Source: Paramoeba atlantica
Taxonomy: Eukaryota > Discosea
Length of the DNA: 64,000 nucleotides
Assembly: GCA_977017575.1 (NCBI GenBank)
Contig: CDRNVI010000039.1
Coordinates: 62,001 to 126,000 of the forward strand
Reading direction: 5' to 3'
Shown: positions 1 to 8,384 of the stretch, piece by piece
How the letters are laid out: each line of letters starts with the position of its first letter
Numbering within the stretch: the first letter of the stretch is position 1
The notes under the pieces: model-generated
Seen by the model: the letters and a program-made list of their open reading frames with translations, nothing else
The model's database searches: none
Told to the model about the DNA's origin: nothing
Program-made: the position numbers and the translations under genes

Positions 1-1
1 C

Positions 2-715
2 CTCGGCAAGATCCGCGGCGCCGCCCTCCCCCCCGAGTTCGACCTCGCCCACTTCACCCACGCCCTCACCAACCCCCACCCCAGCTGGACCACCCACACC
101 CCCGCCTGCGACTGGGCCGGGGTCAAGTGCACCGAGGCCCGCGTCCTCTACTGGATCTGCTGGGAGCGCCGCGCCCTCCGCGGCCCCCTCCGCTGGTCCC
201 ACCTCCCCGCCCCCACCCAGCGTCTCGACCTCGATGTCAACCGCCTGCACGGCCCCCTCGACACCGCAGCCCTCCCCGCCCCCCTCCAGGCCTTCAGCAC
301 CCACGAGAACCAACTCACCGGGGCGCTCGCCCTCGAGGCCCTCCCCCCCGCGGTCACGGAGGTCTACCTCTCGGTGAACGGCTTCACCCACGGGGTCGAC
401 CTCACGCGACTGCCGGGGGGGCTCCAGCGGCTCTACCTCTGGGGGAACCGACTCACCGGGACCCCGGCGCTCGGGGCGCTCCCGTGGGGGCTGCAGGAGC
501 TGCTGCTGAACGACAACGCGTTCAGCGGGTGGGTGGGGGCGCTGGGGCGGGCGGGGGGGCTGCGGGAGGGGCTGTGGGGGCTGGACGTGAGTCGGAACCC
601 CGGGCTGCGGGGGGAGGTGGTGGTGGGGAGCTGGCCGCGGTCGCTGCGGAGGTGTGAGTGGGGGGGGACGGGGATGGTGGTGGGGCAGAAGGAGGAGGAG
701 GAGGGGGGAGGGTAG
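2..715 (+). CDS. Leucine-rich-repeat protein LRR-1 (5' partial)
   Basis: The frame is open from base 2 to a TAG at 713-715, giving 237 residues; the true start lies outside the window. The cap reads IRGAALPPEFDL, then a Trp-containing stretch and CDWAGVKC, the same layout as the other five LRR genes here. About six repeats follow with the pattern L-P-x-x-L-x-x-L-x-L-x-x-N-x-F-x-G. The C-terminus is Glu/Gly-rich and lacks the usual closing motif. The gene is extremely GC-rich, with C-ending codons in its first half and G-ending codons in its second. Function unknown; LRR folds usually bind proteins. No membrane segment is visible in the part present. Confidence 0.8.
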   Translation, partial: LGKIRGAALPPEFDLAHFTHALTNPHPSWTTHTPACDWAGVKCTEARVLYWICWERRALRGPLRWSHLPAPTQRLDLDVNRLHGPLDTAALPAPLQAFSTHENQLTGALALEALPPAVTEVYLSVNGFTHGVDLTRLPGGLQRLYLWGNRLTGTPALGALPWGLQELLLNDNAFSGWVGALGRAGGLREGLWGLDVSRNPGLRGEVVVGSWPRSLRRCEWGGTGMVVGQKEEEEGGG

Positions 716-1012
716 GGGGGGGGTCGGATTGTAGTTAGTAAAAACCAAGGTGGAGAGGAGGGAGAGGGGTAGATGTGTGCGACACGGGGGGGGGGGTAGA
801 TGTAGTGTTTTGTGTAGGTAGTAATTATTTAGCTTTTTCTCATGCTTTAATAGAGGATGGTAAATCGAACACGTGTAGATACTCGAAAACGACGGTTCAC
901 ACGTTTCTAATATTTCTTTGTTTCTTTGTTTCTTTGTTAGGTTCTTTGTTTCTATAAAGTTAGCATTATACAAGACTGATTCAGAAAGAAATCATATCTT
1001 CTCCACTTCAAC
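716..1012. other. Intergenic spacer with G-runs and TTTCTTTG repeats
   Basis: No gene seen. A purine-rich, G-run stretch (716-800) gives way to AT-rich DNA with several tandem copies of TTTCTTTG near 910-950, just before LRR-2. It probably holds the 3' UTR of LRR-1 and the promoter of LRR-2; no TATA or other core element can be assigned. Confidence 0.4.
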
Positions 1013-1903
1013 ATGTCTCGGCTAGCGAGACTCGACGATGCCCAAGAGCCTCCGTTAAAAAGACGTCGGAGTTCCAGCCCTACGACCGATTCCTTTTCGT
1101 CGTTGCAACCGACTGGAGTGCAAGCCCGAAAATCCTATGGTGCTAAAGTACGTGGCACAGTGATGCCACAAGAATATGAGCTTGAAAAACTCTTGGAGAG
1201 GATCACTTCGAGGAGTGATTCATGGAACGTTTCAAATCACGCGTGTGATTGGTCAGGTATGACATGTAACGAAGAAAGGGAAGTTACCGTAATCGATTGG
1301 ACGTGCTGTGGGCTAGGAGGTCCTCTAAATTGGGCGCACCTTCCTTCAACTCTTAAAGAGATGTATGCATGCGGTGATGACATAGAAGGAGACCTTCCAC
1401 TCGAAGAACTTCCAAACCACCTGGAGGTTCTTTCGCTTTTCGATAATTATCTTCGCGGAGAGCTAGATTTCAGCCAGCTACCAAAGACAATGAAACAGCT
1501 GTTTTTAAATCGCAACGAATTTGAGGGTCATGTAGACTTGACGTGCTTGCCTACGACTTTGCTATACTTAGAGCTCCAACAGAACACTTTATGTGGAGAG
1601 GTACGATTGGATAAATTGCCAGAGGGGTTACAAGGTCTTAATCTCGGAGAAAACGAATTTTCTGGGACACTTGACCTCGAACACTTGCCAACCACATTAG
1701 AAGAGCTCCGTCTTGACCATAACGAATTTGAGGGAACCGTGGACTTGAGTGAACTGCCGGACACATTGTCGAAATTAGACCTTTCAGGAAATACTGATTT
1801 AACAGGATATGTTTATGGTCCCCGTCTGCCCCGACGTCTGGGTCGTAAATCTTTTTCTACACGTGGCACAAAAATTGAAATACAGGGTATGAGAAGATAT
1901 TAA
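1013..1903 (+). CDS. Leucine-rich-repeat protein LRR-2
   Basis: A complete 296-residue protein. Residues 1-45 are a polar leader with a basic cluster (PLKRRRSS near residue 14) that could be a nuclear localisation signal. The family cap follows (VRGTVMPQEYEL, then CDWSGMTC). About eight LRRs run to residue 270 with the motif LP-x-x-L-x-x-L-x-L-x-x-N-x-F-x-G-x-x-D-L. The closing strand RGTKIEIQ matches the TGTQIEV and NTGITVI ends of its relatives. No signal peptide or transmembrane segment. It has more repeats and a longer N-terminus than the 200-aa members. The cap resembles the N-terminal cap of plant LRR proteins in pattern only. Function not known. Confidence 0.88.
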   Translation: MSRLARLDDAQEPPLKRRRSSSPTTDSFSSLQPTGVQARKSYGAKVRGTVMPQEYELEKLLERITSRSDSWNVSNHACDWSGMTCNEEREVTVIDWTCCGLGGPLNWAHLPSTLKEMYACGDDIEGDLPLEELPNHLEVLSLFDNYLRGELDFSQLPKTMKQLFLNRNEFEGHVDLTCLPTTLLYLELQQNTLCGEVRLDKLPEGLQGLNLGENEFSGTLDLEHLPTTLEELRLDHNEFEGTVDLSELPDTLSKLDLSGNTDLTGYVYGPRLPRRLGRKSFSTRGTKIEIQGMRRY

Positions 1904-2469
1904 TAGTTAAAGGTTACTGTAGTTCCGCATACAAGGTCGGCGTATACGACTCATGTGCAGCGAAATTTATATCTAAAGTGAAAAATGTAGAATACTTCGT
2001 GTGTGTATAGAGCGAAATTCATACGAATTGTATCTGCAGGTCCCTCCCTGCATCGAATAATCAACAAGGATCTGTCCTTGCTGCTGTTTGTGTACTACTT
2101 CTGTGTATTGAAATTTCTATGTCAAGGAAAGTAATCATTACGAAAATAAATGTTTATATCGGAGTGGCTGGGTACTGCTTCTTGGCAGTGATTTTGAAGT
2201 TTTGTTGAAATGTTGCACTAAAGGGGTATTGTAATTGTGTTTCGGACGTAAATCTAGATTGGGGTTATTTTGACACCGCAATCTATTTTCATATTGATAT
2301 GCAGAAGAGAAGATGACGTAATATAAGTAAACCACGATTCCTGATCACGGGTTTACGACATGTATATTAGGCCGTATCATGTTCATCACTGATAACACGG
2401 TCACTTGTAATAACACAACATTCACTTTGTTGAAATTAGAAGCTCTAAGAATACTCACTTCGCCTTGAG
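1904..2469. other. Intergenic region, no gene
   Basis: AT-rich spacer between LRR-2 and LRR-3. It contains only short antisense open frames without recognisable features. Nothing else seen. Confidence 0.5.
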
Positions 2470-3135
2470 ATGATAAACTTTGTTTTCCTTATAGCCAAAG
2501 ACACTTCCTCTTTGGTTCGAGCTTCTAAAGTACGAGGAAGCGCGCTGCCAGGTGAGTTTTATTTATTGCGCTTTATTCGAGAAGTTGAAAATCCTCATCC
2601 CACATGGAATGCAAATACACCATCTGGAAAATGGGATGGTGTGAGCGAAAAAGATTGTGAGATTGAAAATATTCTTTGGGGGTGGCGTCAACTACGAGGA
2701 ACGCTTTGCTGGTCACATCTTCCGCAAAGTTTAGTTCAGCTATCTGTCTGGAACAATCGGTTAACTGGAACTGTAGAATTTCATCTTTTGCCTCCACACC
2801 TCGTTTATCTCAACTTATCGGAAAACGAGTTTAAGGGAATATTACACTTAGAAACATTGCCAAGAACGTTGCGAGATATTTGGTTAGGTGGAAATTTATT
2901 CACAGGGACTTTAAATTTTGCATTACTGCCTCCGGAAGCCCAAGAATTGCGACTGGAGAATAATGACTTTCAAGGAAACGTTGAGTCCATCCTCTCACCA
3001 TCTAAACTCCGTAGACTTATTTTAAATGGAAACGAAGGTCTTAAAGGAAAGATCAATCCACTTTCTTTGCCATGCTATGTGGAACTGCGCCATACGGGAA
3101 CTCAAATTGAGGTAGTCAATGCAAAGATTATATGA
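2470..3135 (+). CDS. Leucine-rich-repeat protein LRR-3
   Basis: A 221-residue member of the local LRR family. The cap begins SKVRGSALPGEFYL and the six or so LRRs end in the family closing motif TGTQIEV. Oddly, the first cap cysteine is missing: where relatives have C-E-W-D-G-V-x-C, this protein has GKWDGVSEKDC, so the expected Cys pair cannot form in the same way. The first 15 residues are hydrophobic (MINFVFLIAK) and might be a weak signal sequence, or the real start may be internal; no other in-frame Met precedes the cap. AT-rich, unlike LRR-1. Confidence 0.85.
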   Translation: MINFVFLIAKDTSSLVRASKVRGSALPGEFYLLRFIREVENPHPTWNANTPSGKWDGVSEKDCEIENILWGWRQLRGTLCWSHLPQSLVQLSVWNNRLTGTVEFHLLPPHLVYLNLSENEFKGILHLETLPRTLRDIWLGGNLFTGTLNFALLPPEAQELRLENNDFQGNVESILSPSKLRRLILNGNEGLKGKINPLSLPCYVELRHTGTQIEVVNAKII

Positions 3136-3339
3136 CGCTACTAGCATTGTTTCAATTTTAGCAAGCATACTTTATGTGCATAAACGTAAGTGGAATTATG
3201 AAATCTGTAACCCTGTAAAGGCAAAGCCCCGCGCTACTTGTATCGGTATCTTCTCGTATGGGAACGAGACAGGCAAATGTTTTCGTGTTTCGTGTGGTTT
3301 CTTCTTAAAAAAATTCTTTTCCATACCCAAGGGTCTCAG

Positions 3340-3970
3340 AGAAGGGAATTACGAATGCCGAATAGACCAAAAGAGAGAATTACCACTTAAAGAAATGATA
3401 TAAAATCTCAGATATTTTCAAGAAATATTATTTCAAAACCCGTGTAGCATCCACAACATGCACCTTTTCTACGATGATTCTGCAACGTTTTCTAAAGTTT
3501 TTTAATGTATTTTCATACTTTTTTGTTTCTTATCTTTTTGTTTTGCCTGAAGTGTATCGTAAAAAAACATGAATCGTTCCACCTAGGGTTTCACAGTTCC
3601 CTCGTGGACCCAAACACTTTGGTAAGTCCGGAAATAAGACTCTCTTTTCTCTAAGTCTACCACAAGAAGCGTCCTTTGGTGCTCTTTAATCTTCTCTGGC
3701 AAAGCATAGGAACGGGCGTCCTTGAACACGGGAGTCCTTGATCAAACTCGCTTTTGGGGCATAAAATCGGGGAAAAATGAAAAATTGCCGTATTTTCATA
3801 TGAAAAAAATCTATGCTTTTTTCTCATCGGACTAAATCTTTCAAGTCGAACGTTCCGATTACGCCAAAGACATACAAATCTGCGAGAGCTCTCCAATGCG
3901 CTAGTATTTTCCAAAATTGAACAACTTTTGCAAACTTTTGACCTCCCCCAGATGGAAGTTTTCACCCCTG
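3340..3970 (+). mobile_element. hAT-type MITE relic, one end only
   Basis: This stretch matches the element at 19794-20545 along most of its length, including the terminal sequence ending in TTCACCCCTG at 3970. The opposite terminus (CAGGGGTGAAAAC) is not found upstream, so this copy looks 5'-truncated or decayed. Open frames inside it (for example on the minus strand at 3657-4052) have no recognisable product. The rest of 3136-4124 shows nothing else. Confidence 0.6.
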
Positions 3971-4124
3971 TAAGTTTCCATAATATTCCATAATAGAATG
4001 TTTGTGCCCTTATCGTGTTCGCACGATTACGTATGATAACGGTAAATTCCACTATAATCTATACTGGTTCTTATCGTCTTTTTGTATAAATATCTTAGCA
4101 CTTATTTAGTCATGTATTTTTCTA

Positions 4125-4415
4125 ATGAATGACTATATTGGACTAAGAGTTAGCGTGCTGACCAACACAGGTAAACACTACTGTGGTGTTTTGGAGGGTT
4201 GCGACCAGGCGACCAATATTCTTCTTTCTGACACTGTCGAAATGATACATACTTCGGGAAAGCCCTCCAAGGATGTTCCTGTTGGGTGTTTGTTGCTTCG
4301 TGGGGATAGCATTGCTGTGCTTGGAGGTGTGCAAAATGACAGCCCTCCAAGGAACGTGACAGAAACGACTCACAAGGCACATCAAAGCTTCCTTCCTTTT
4401 ACAAATGCATCTTGA
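4125..4415 (+). CDS. LSM8: U6 snRNA-associated Sm-like protein LSm8
   Basis: A 96-residue protein of LSm size. LSm8 is the subunit that defines the nuclear LSm2-8 ring, which binds the 3' end of U6 snRNA in pre-mRNA splicing. The Sm1 motif is visible at residues 1-40 (VSVLTNTGKHYCGVLEGCDQ, then the Asn-bearing loop NILLSD), and Sm2 as LLLRGDSIAVLG near residue 66. Start and spacing match LSm8, which begins a few residues before the Sm fold. The Ser/Thr-rich tail is unremarkable. Its presence implies the organism splices some transcripts even though no introns are seen in this window. Another LSm paralogue is possible but the RGD-x-I/V-A-V-x-G form fits LSm8 best. Confidence 0.85.
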   Translation: MNDYIGLRVSVLTNTGKHYCGVLEGCDQATNILLSDTVEMIHTSGKPSKDVPVGCLLLRGDSIAVLGGVQNDSPPRNVTETTHKAHQSFLPFTNAS

Positions 4416-4652
4416 TCACTACATGCGAAAGATTATGACAGGTTTTGGGCAACTAGAATAAGCCCGAACAACAATAGCAGAATAGTAATAATGGAAAACA
4501 GGTGAACAGTATAGTTTAACTATTCATGTACATGATTTTGCACGTAACGTAAATGTATAGAGAATCAAAAATAGAGAATAAAGGCTGGAGAGTTTATCCG
4601 AACTCTAAAACAAAGTAGTTTTTAAACTGAACAAATTTTACATTGCGAAAAG

Positions 4653-4958
4653 ATGAGAAGAGCTCCCATTTCTGAATTGGAATTTCTGCAGCAATTCCAC
4701 TATATGCTCAAAGAATCTAGAAGGACCCGCAAGCATACAGTTTGGCTGACTATTAAGCGAATTTTTGAAAAGGGAAAGAAGAAAAACGTTGGAAATAGAG
4801 ACGAGTACATCGGTTCTTGTCTTTTGCGAGCGAAATTCGAACGGAAGTCATTGACTGTAGTCCTCAATATTAACAGGATATTTTTGTTTCATCACGCATT
4901 GCAAAAATTGGTAGCCAATCACCTAAAAATAGTGGAGGATGCTAGAAGTATTGAATAA
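4653..4958 (+). CDS. SRP14: Signal recognition particle 14 kDa protein (SRP14)
   Basis: A 101-residue protein. SRP14 pairs with SRP9 on the Alu domain of SRP RNA and slows translation while a secretory ribosome is delivered to the ER. The sequence follows the family from end to end: an N-terminal helix with EFLQQFHYMLKES, a first strand TVWLTIKR, a basic loop (GKKKNV), the hallmark CLLRA near residue 52, the strand KSLTVVLN, and a C-terminal helix. Length is close to the usual 110. It is argued to be absent from kinetoplastids, so it weighs on the taxonomic question. It lies 237 bp after LSM8 on the same strand. Confidence 0.85.
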   Translation: MRRAPISELEFLQQFHYMLKESRRTRKHTVWLTIKRIFEKGKKKNVGNRDEYIGSCLLRAKFERKSLTVVLNINRIFLFHHALQKLVANHLKIVEDARSIE

Positions 4959-4973
4959 AAACACAGCATAGTA

Positions 4974-5056
4974 ACGCAATTAATAGCAACGAATTAATCT
5001 AATAGATTAATTCCGTCGTTACTAATATCGTCGTTACTAATAGTAACGAATTAATC
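4974..5056. repeat. Short inverted/direct repeat cluster
   Basis: Interleaved copies of CGTTACTAATA and its reverse complement, together with AACGAATTAATC, form a potential hairpin in the LSM8-SRP14 to SPT5 spacer. It could be part of the SRP14 3' end or an SPT5 upstream element. No known motif is recognised. Confidence 0.4.
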
Positions 5057-5265
5057 GTACAGGGCTTTTGGTAAACTGGATTGGTTTCGCTTGACACAAA
5101 AAAAATAATCATTTTCCTGCCACGTATTCTCGCAACATAGCCCAAAAGAATGTATTGAAAGCGTATTCTCAATGTTTTCAATATTGCTCAATATTACAGA
5201 TAGAAAAATCTATTAGCAAATGAAATCAAGTTTCTTTTCTACCAACCTATCGCACGTAAATCCTC

Positions 5266-7398
5266 ATGTCGTCCTCCGCTGCAGAGCTCCGTGCCTTCAA
5301 AGAGTCCGTAGAGAAGGCCAAATCTCACGCAGCTGAGGAAATCCCCTCCTGGGCTCTCCCAAACGAGTCCCCTGAAGATGCCATCCCTTCACCCCTTCTT
5401 CCCTCCCCTCCCGGTGTGGACAAGCCCATGACGGCCACCCCCCACGAGGAGTTCGGCACAACCTGGGACCCCCATCTACCCATCCCCCCCACTACCCCCC
5501 ACCACCCCGAGCCCTCGTTGGGTTTCTTACCCGCCCTGCACGACACCCACCCCCCTGTGTTCGCTCTCCGCGTACGTCGCGGTGCCGCGGAACGGTTAGT
5601 GAAACAAATACTCCTTCGTGCGATCCAGGCCGTGCTGCGGGGCTCTGCCACCGCCGGTGAGAGTCTTCTTCTCACCGACCCCAGCGCGCTTACCCAGGAG
5701 GTCGGGCTGTACTCCGTATTTACCCCCACCCCTAATGCCCAATACGTCTACGTGGAATGCGGCAGTAAACGACAACTGCTGGCGCTGCTCTCCGGTCTGC
5801 GTGAGGTCTACCCCCACCGCCTCACCACCGTGGCCACACAGGAACGGCGACCCCTCCTGGTGTCCTGTCTCCGTCGCCGGGTACTCTACCCCGGGGACTA
5901 TGCCCGGATTACACGAGGAACCTACAAAGGGGATTTATGCCAAGTCCTCGCCACCGGCGAGACGGCCGTGAAAGTACGGGTCATCCCCCGCATGGACTAC
6001 TCCGCCGTCACGGAGCCCGTAGGCTCCCACGACGCCCCCCAACGTGGTTCCAACCGTGTTTCAAAAAAACCGAACCCCCCAAGTTCAACCCCAGCCCCAG
6101 GAAGCCATCCTCGGGAATTATCCAAACTGAAAACCAAGCCCCCTCTCCCCCCCCACCCCTTCCGTCGTCCCCAGCGCTTCTTCTCCCCCGCGCTCGTGCC
6201 CCCCGGGGGCTCCGGGGGCACGGCAGTGGAGCGCCTCCCCGAGGGCACCTGGGGCTGGGGCCCGCATGAGTTCGACCCCAGCGGGTATCTCCTGCTCCCC
6301 CTTCGCCCCTCCGCCCTCTCCCACGGCCCCTCCATGCCCCCCCCGGGCCCCGAGGAGCTCTCCCGGTTTCTTCGGGAAGCCTCCAGCGTGAGAGCGGGAG
6401 GGGGGAGTCCTGGGGGGGGTGTACCCGACGGATGGGGGGAGCAGCACGCGGGGGGGAGGGGGGGGGACGCAGGGACGCTGCAGCCCACGGCCCCGCTGCC
6501 CTCTTACCACCCCGGGGAGCAGGTCGTGGTGATCCAGGGGCGTTCGGCTGGAGTCACGGGGACGCTTGTGGATGTGAACCACAGAACGACCGAGGCAGTG
6601 GTGCGGGTCTCGGGGAAGGTGGATCCCCAGGGGGGGTATGGGGGCGCGGGAGGGGGTCAAGGAGGTTGGGGCTCGGGAGGGGTCGCGGGATCGGCTCCCG
6701 TAGTCCCCGGGTCCCTGCTCCATGTCGAGACCGCCCACCTTCGTCACCACTTCCCGGTGAACACGGTGGTGGTGGTCACGGCGGGTCCCCACGAGGGGGT
6801 GTGGGGGAGTGTGGAGTGGGAGACCCCCACCGGGGGGGCGGTGGTGCGTAGTGAGGACCACCCCGAGCAGCTCGTGGAGGTGCTGCTGGGGGAGCTGGAG
6901 AGTGCCAACCGGTATGTCCCGGTGGGAGGGGCGGGGGAGAAGGGGAGGATGGGGAAAGGGGTGGAACAGGGGGAGTTGGTGTATGTACGCGTGCGTGGGG
7001 ATGGGGGGATGGCGGAAGGGGTGGTTTTTGTGGTACAACGTACCGCAAGACATGTGTTAGGGTTAAGGTGTGATAATACGCTTGTGCGAGTGACTCCGCG
7101 TGAGGTGTTGGGGCGAGTGACCCATGCCCCGCAGAGTTTTCGGGACCGCAGGAACCAGGTGGTGAAGAGGGGGGAGGATGTGAAGCTGGAGGTGAGGAGT
7201 GGGGTGCAGGAGGGGGAGTTGGTGGCGACGGTGCGGCAGATTTATTTGGATACTGTGTTTTTGCAAAGTCCGGAGAAAAAGTCGAATTCTGGGTATTTTG
7301 CGGATAGTCGGCTTCAGGTCGCTGGGGTGGGACATAAAAGAGAGCGAACGGATCGATCCGGAAAAGGTGACCTCAAGAAGTTAGCACGACGAGAATAA
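5266..7398 (+). CDS. SPT5: Transcription elongation factor SPT5
   Basis: A 710-residue protein. SPT5 with SPT4 clamps elongating RNA polymerase II. An acidic/Pro-rich N-terminus is followed by an NGN domain (about residues 95-200, from PVFALRVRRG), then KOW domains at about 208 (YPGDYARITRGTYKGDLCQV), 413 (YHPGEQVVVIQGRSAGVTG), 495 (NTVVVVTAGPHEGVWG), 568, and a last one near 625-690 whose QIYLDTVFLQS matches the family's late KOW. Linkers between KOWs are Gly/Pro-rich. I see no clear C-terminal heptad (CTR) repeats; the protein ends in a basic tail. The gene is GC-rich, with a C-rich coding strand to about 6390 and a G-rich one after. Long overlapping frames on both strands are composition shadows. 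Confidence 0.88.
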   Translation: MSSSAAELRAFKESVEKAKSHAAEEIPSWALPNESPEDAIPSPLLPSPPGVDKPMTATPHEEFGTTWDPHLPIPPTTPHHPEPSLGFLPALHDTHPPVFALRVRRGAAERLVKQILLRAIQAVLRGSATAGESLLLTDPSALTQEVGLYSVFTPTPNAQYVYVECGSKRQLLALLSGLREVYPHRLTTVATQERRPLLVSCLRRRVLYPGDYARITRGTYKGDLCQVLATGETAVKVRVIPRMDYSAVTEPVGSHDAPQRGSNRVSKKPNPPSSTPAPGSHPRELSKLKTKPPLPPHPFRRPQRFFSPALVPPGGSGGTAVERLPEGTWGWGPHEFDPSGYLLLPLRPSALSHGPSMPPPGPEELSRFLREASSVRAGGGSPGGGVPDGWGEQHAGGRGGDAGTLQPTAPLPSYHPGEQVVVIQGRSAGVTGTLVDVNHRTTEAVVRVSGKVDPQGGYGGAGGGQGGWGSGGVAGSAPVVPGSLLHVETAHLRHHFPVNTVVVVTAGPHEGVWGSVEWETPTGGAVVRSEDHPEQLVEVLLGELESANRYVPVGGAGEKGRMGKGVEQGELVYVRVRGDGGMAEGVVFVVQRTARHVLGLRCDNTLVRVTPREVLGRVTHAPQSFRDRRNQVVKRGEDVKLEVRSGVQEGELVATVRQIYLDTVFLQSPEKKSNSGYFADSRLQVAGVGHKRERTDRSGKGDLKKLARRE

Positions 7399-7544
7399 TT
7401 TTAGTGTGTTTGTCGGTAATCATGACCTTAGACCCTTTTTGGTTTTCCTTGTACGGCTACGTGAATCAGAATGTAGAAACGTTTTCTAAGTTTGTTGTTT
7501 AATCCATTTCGGTCATATATTTTTTTACGTTTTTGTTTTCACTC

Positions 7545-7925
7545 ATGGAGGCCTTTGAGCAGGTCGGCAAGGGTTATACGAATCAGTACTATCAAACCTT
7601 TCAAAGCAACCGCGGGGCACTCGCGGGTTGTTATCGAGAAAGCAGTCTGATGACATACAATGGTGAGAGGATCTCCGGTGGGGCAAACATTACACAGAAA
7701 CTTTCATCTCTCCCTCTCGGTAACTGTCAGTTTCAGATTCAAGTACAGGACTGTCACCCTTCACCAGGAGGTGGAGTGCTCGTGTTCGTTGATGGGGAGC
7801 TTAAAGCAGAGGGTGAGGAACACAGTCTGCGATTTGCCGAGGTATTTCATCTCTCGACCGAGGCCAATCACAATTGGTACATCAGTAACCAAATCTTTCG
7901 TATTATCGGAGGAGGCTCTCAGTAG
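7545..7925 (+). CDS. NTF2: Nuclear transport factor 2
   Basis: A 126-residue protein from the ATG at 7545; an in-frame ATG at 7533 would add four residues. NTF2 imports RanGDP into the nucleus and binds FxFG nucleoporins. The sequence follows NTF2 closely: FEQVGKGYTNQYYQTF (helix 1), LAGCYRESSLMTYNGE, the diagnostic KLSSLPL near residue 55, VQDCHPSP, the strand GVLVFVDGELK and a closing NWYISNQIFRI. I prefer the second ATG because family members start only a few residues before helix 1. Moderate GC, on the + strand 146 bp after SPT5. Confidence 0.9.
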   Translation: MEAFEQVGKGYTNQYYQTFQSNRGALAGCYRESSLMTYNGERISGGANITQKLSSLPLGNCQFQIQVQDCHPSPGGGVLVFVDGELKAEGEEHSLRFAEVFHLSTEANHNWYISNQIFRIIGGGSQ

Positions 7926-8384
7926 GCGGCTACGTGGACATTTTTATGGGGTTCTTTCCACGTTTTCGACGAAATGTACAGCGATGTACGGAATGTATAC
8001 TTCATCGGATTACGTGGGCGTGGCTGTATTGCGGTAGTATTTTTAGTTGAGCAATGGTTTTTATTAGTTTTCATTAGCAATATTTACACACCTCAAAAAA
8101 TACATCATTCAGAAATATTAAATTTCTTGTTGGTTTATTATGCAATGCTTTCTATGATGCATTAGGATTTTTCTATTCTAGGAAGTATAGGGAAGATCTA
8201 ACTTACGCCATTAGTATCGAAGACCAGTAAGAAAGAAAAGAAGCTATCTCTCCATACTTGAAGCGTACTCTCTACTGCGCATTGTGCAAACATATTTTTT
8301 TATCTTATACACATTTCTTGTGCGATTAATCTCTCTTTTTAACTGAATCGTTAAACGCCTCCGGGGATTGTCCTGCACATCAAA
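7926..8384. other. Intergenic region, no gene
   Basis: AT-rich spacer between NTF2 and the membrane-protein gene. Small frames that continue past the NTF2 stop show no features. Nothing else seen. Confidence 0.5.

Noticed and set aside
127-657. A 176-codon Pro/Arg/Ala-rich frame
   Set aside because: It overlaps LRR-1 in another frame and has only composition bias.
5325-7053. Many long frames on both strands within SPT5
   Set aside because: GC-rich DNA has few stops; none has a domain, and the SPT5 frame carries NGN and KOW domains.
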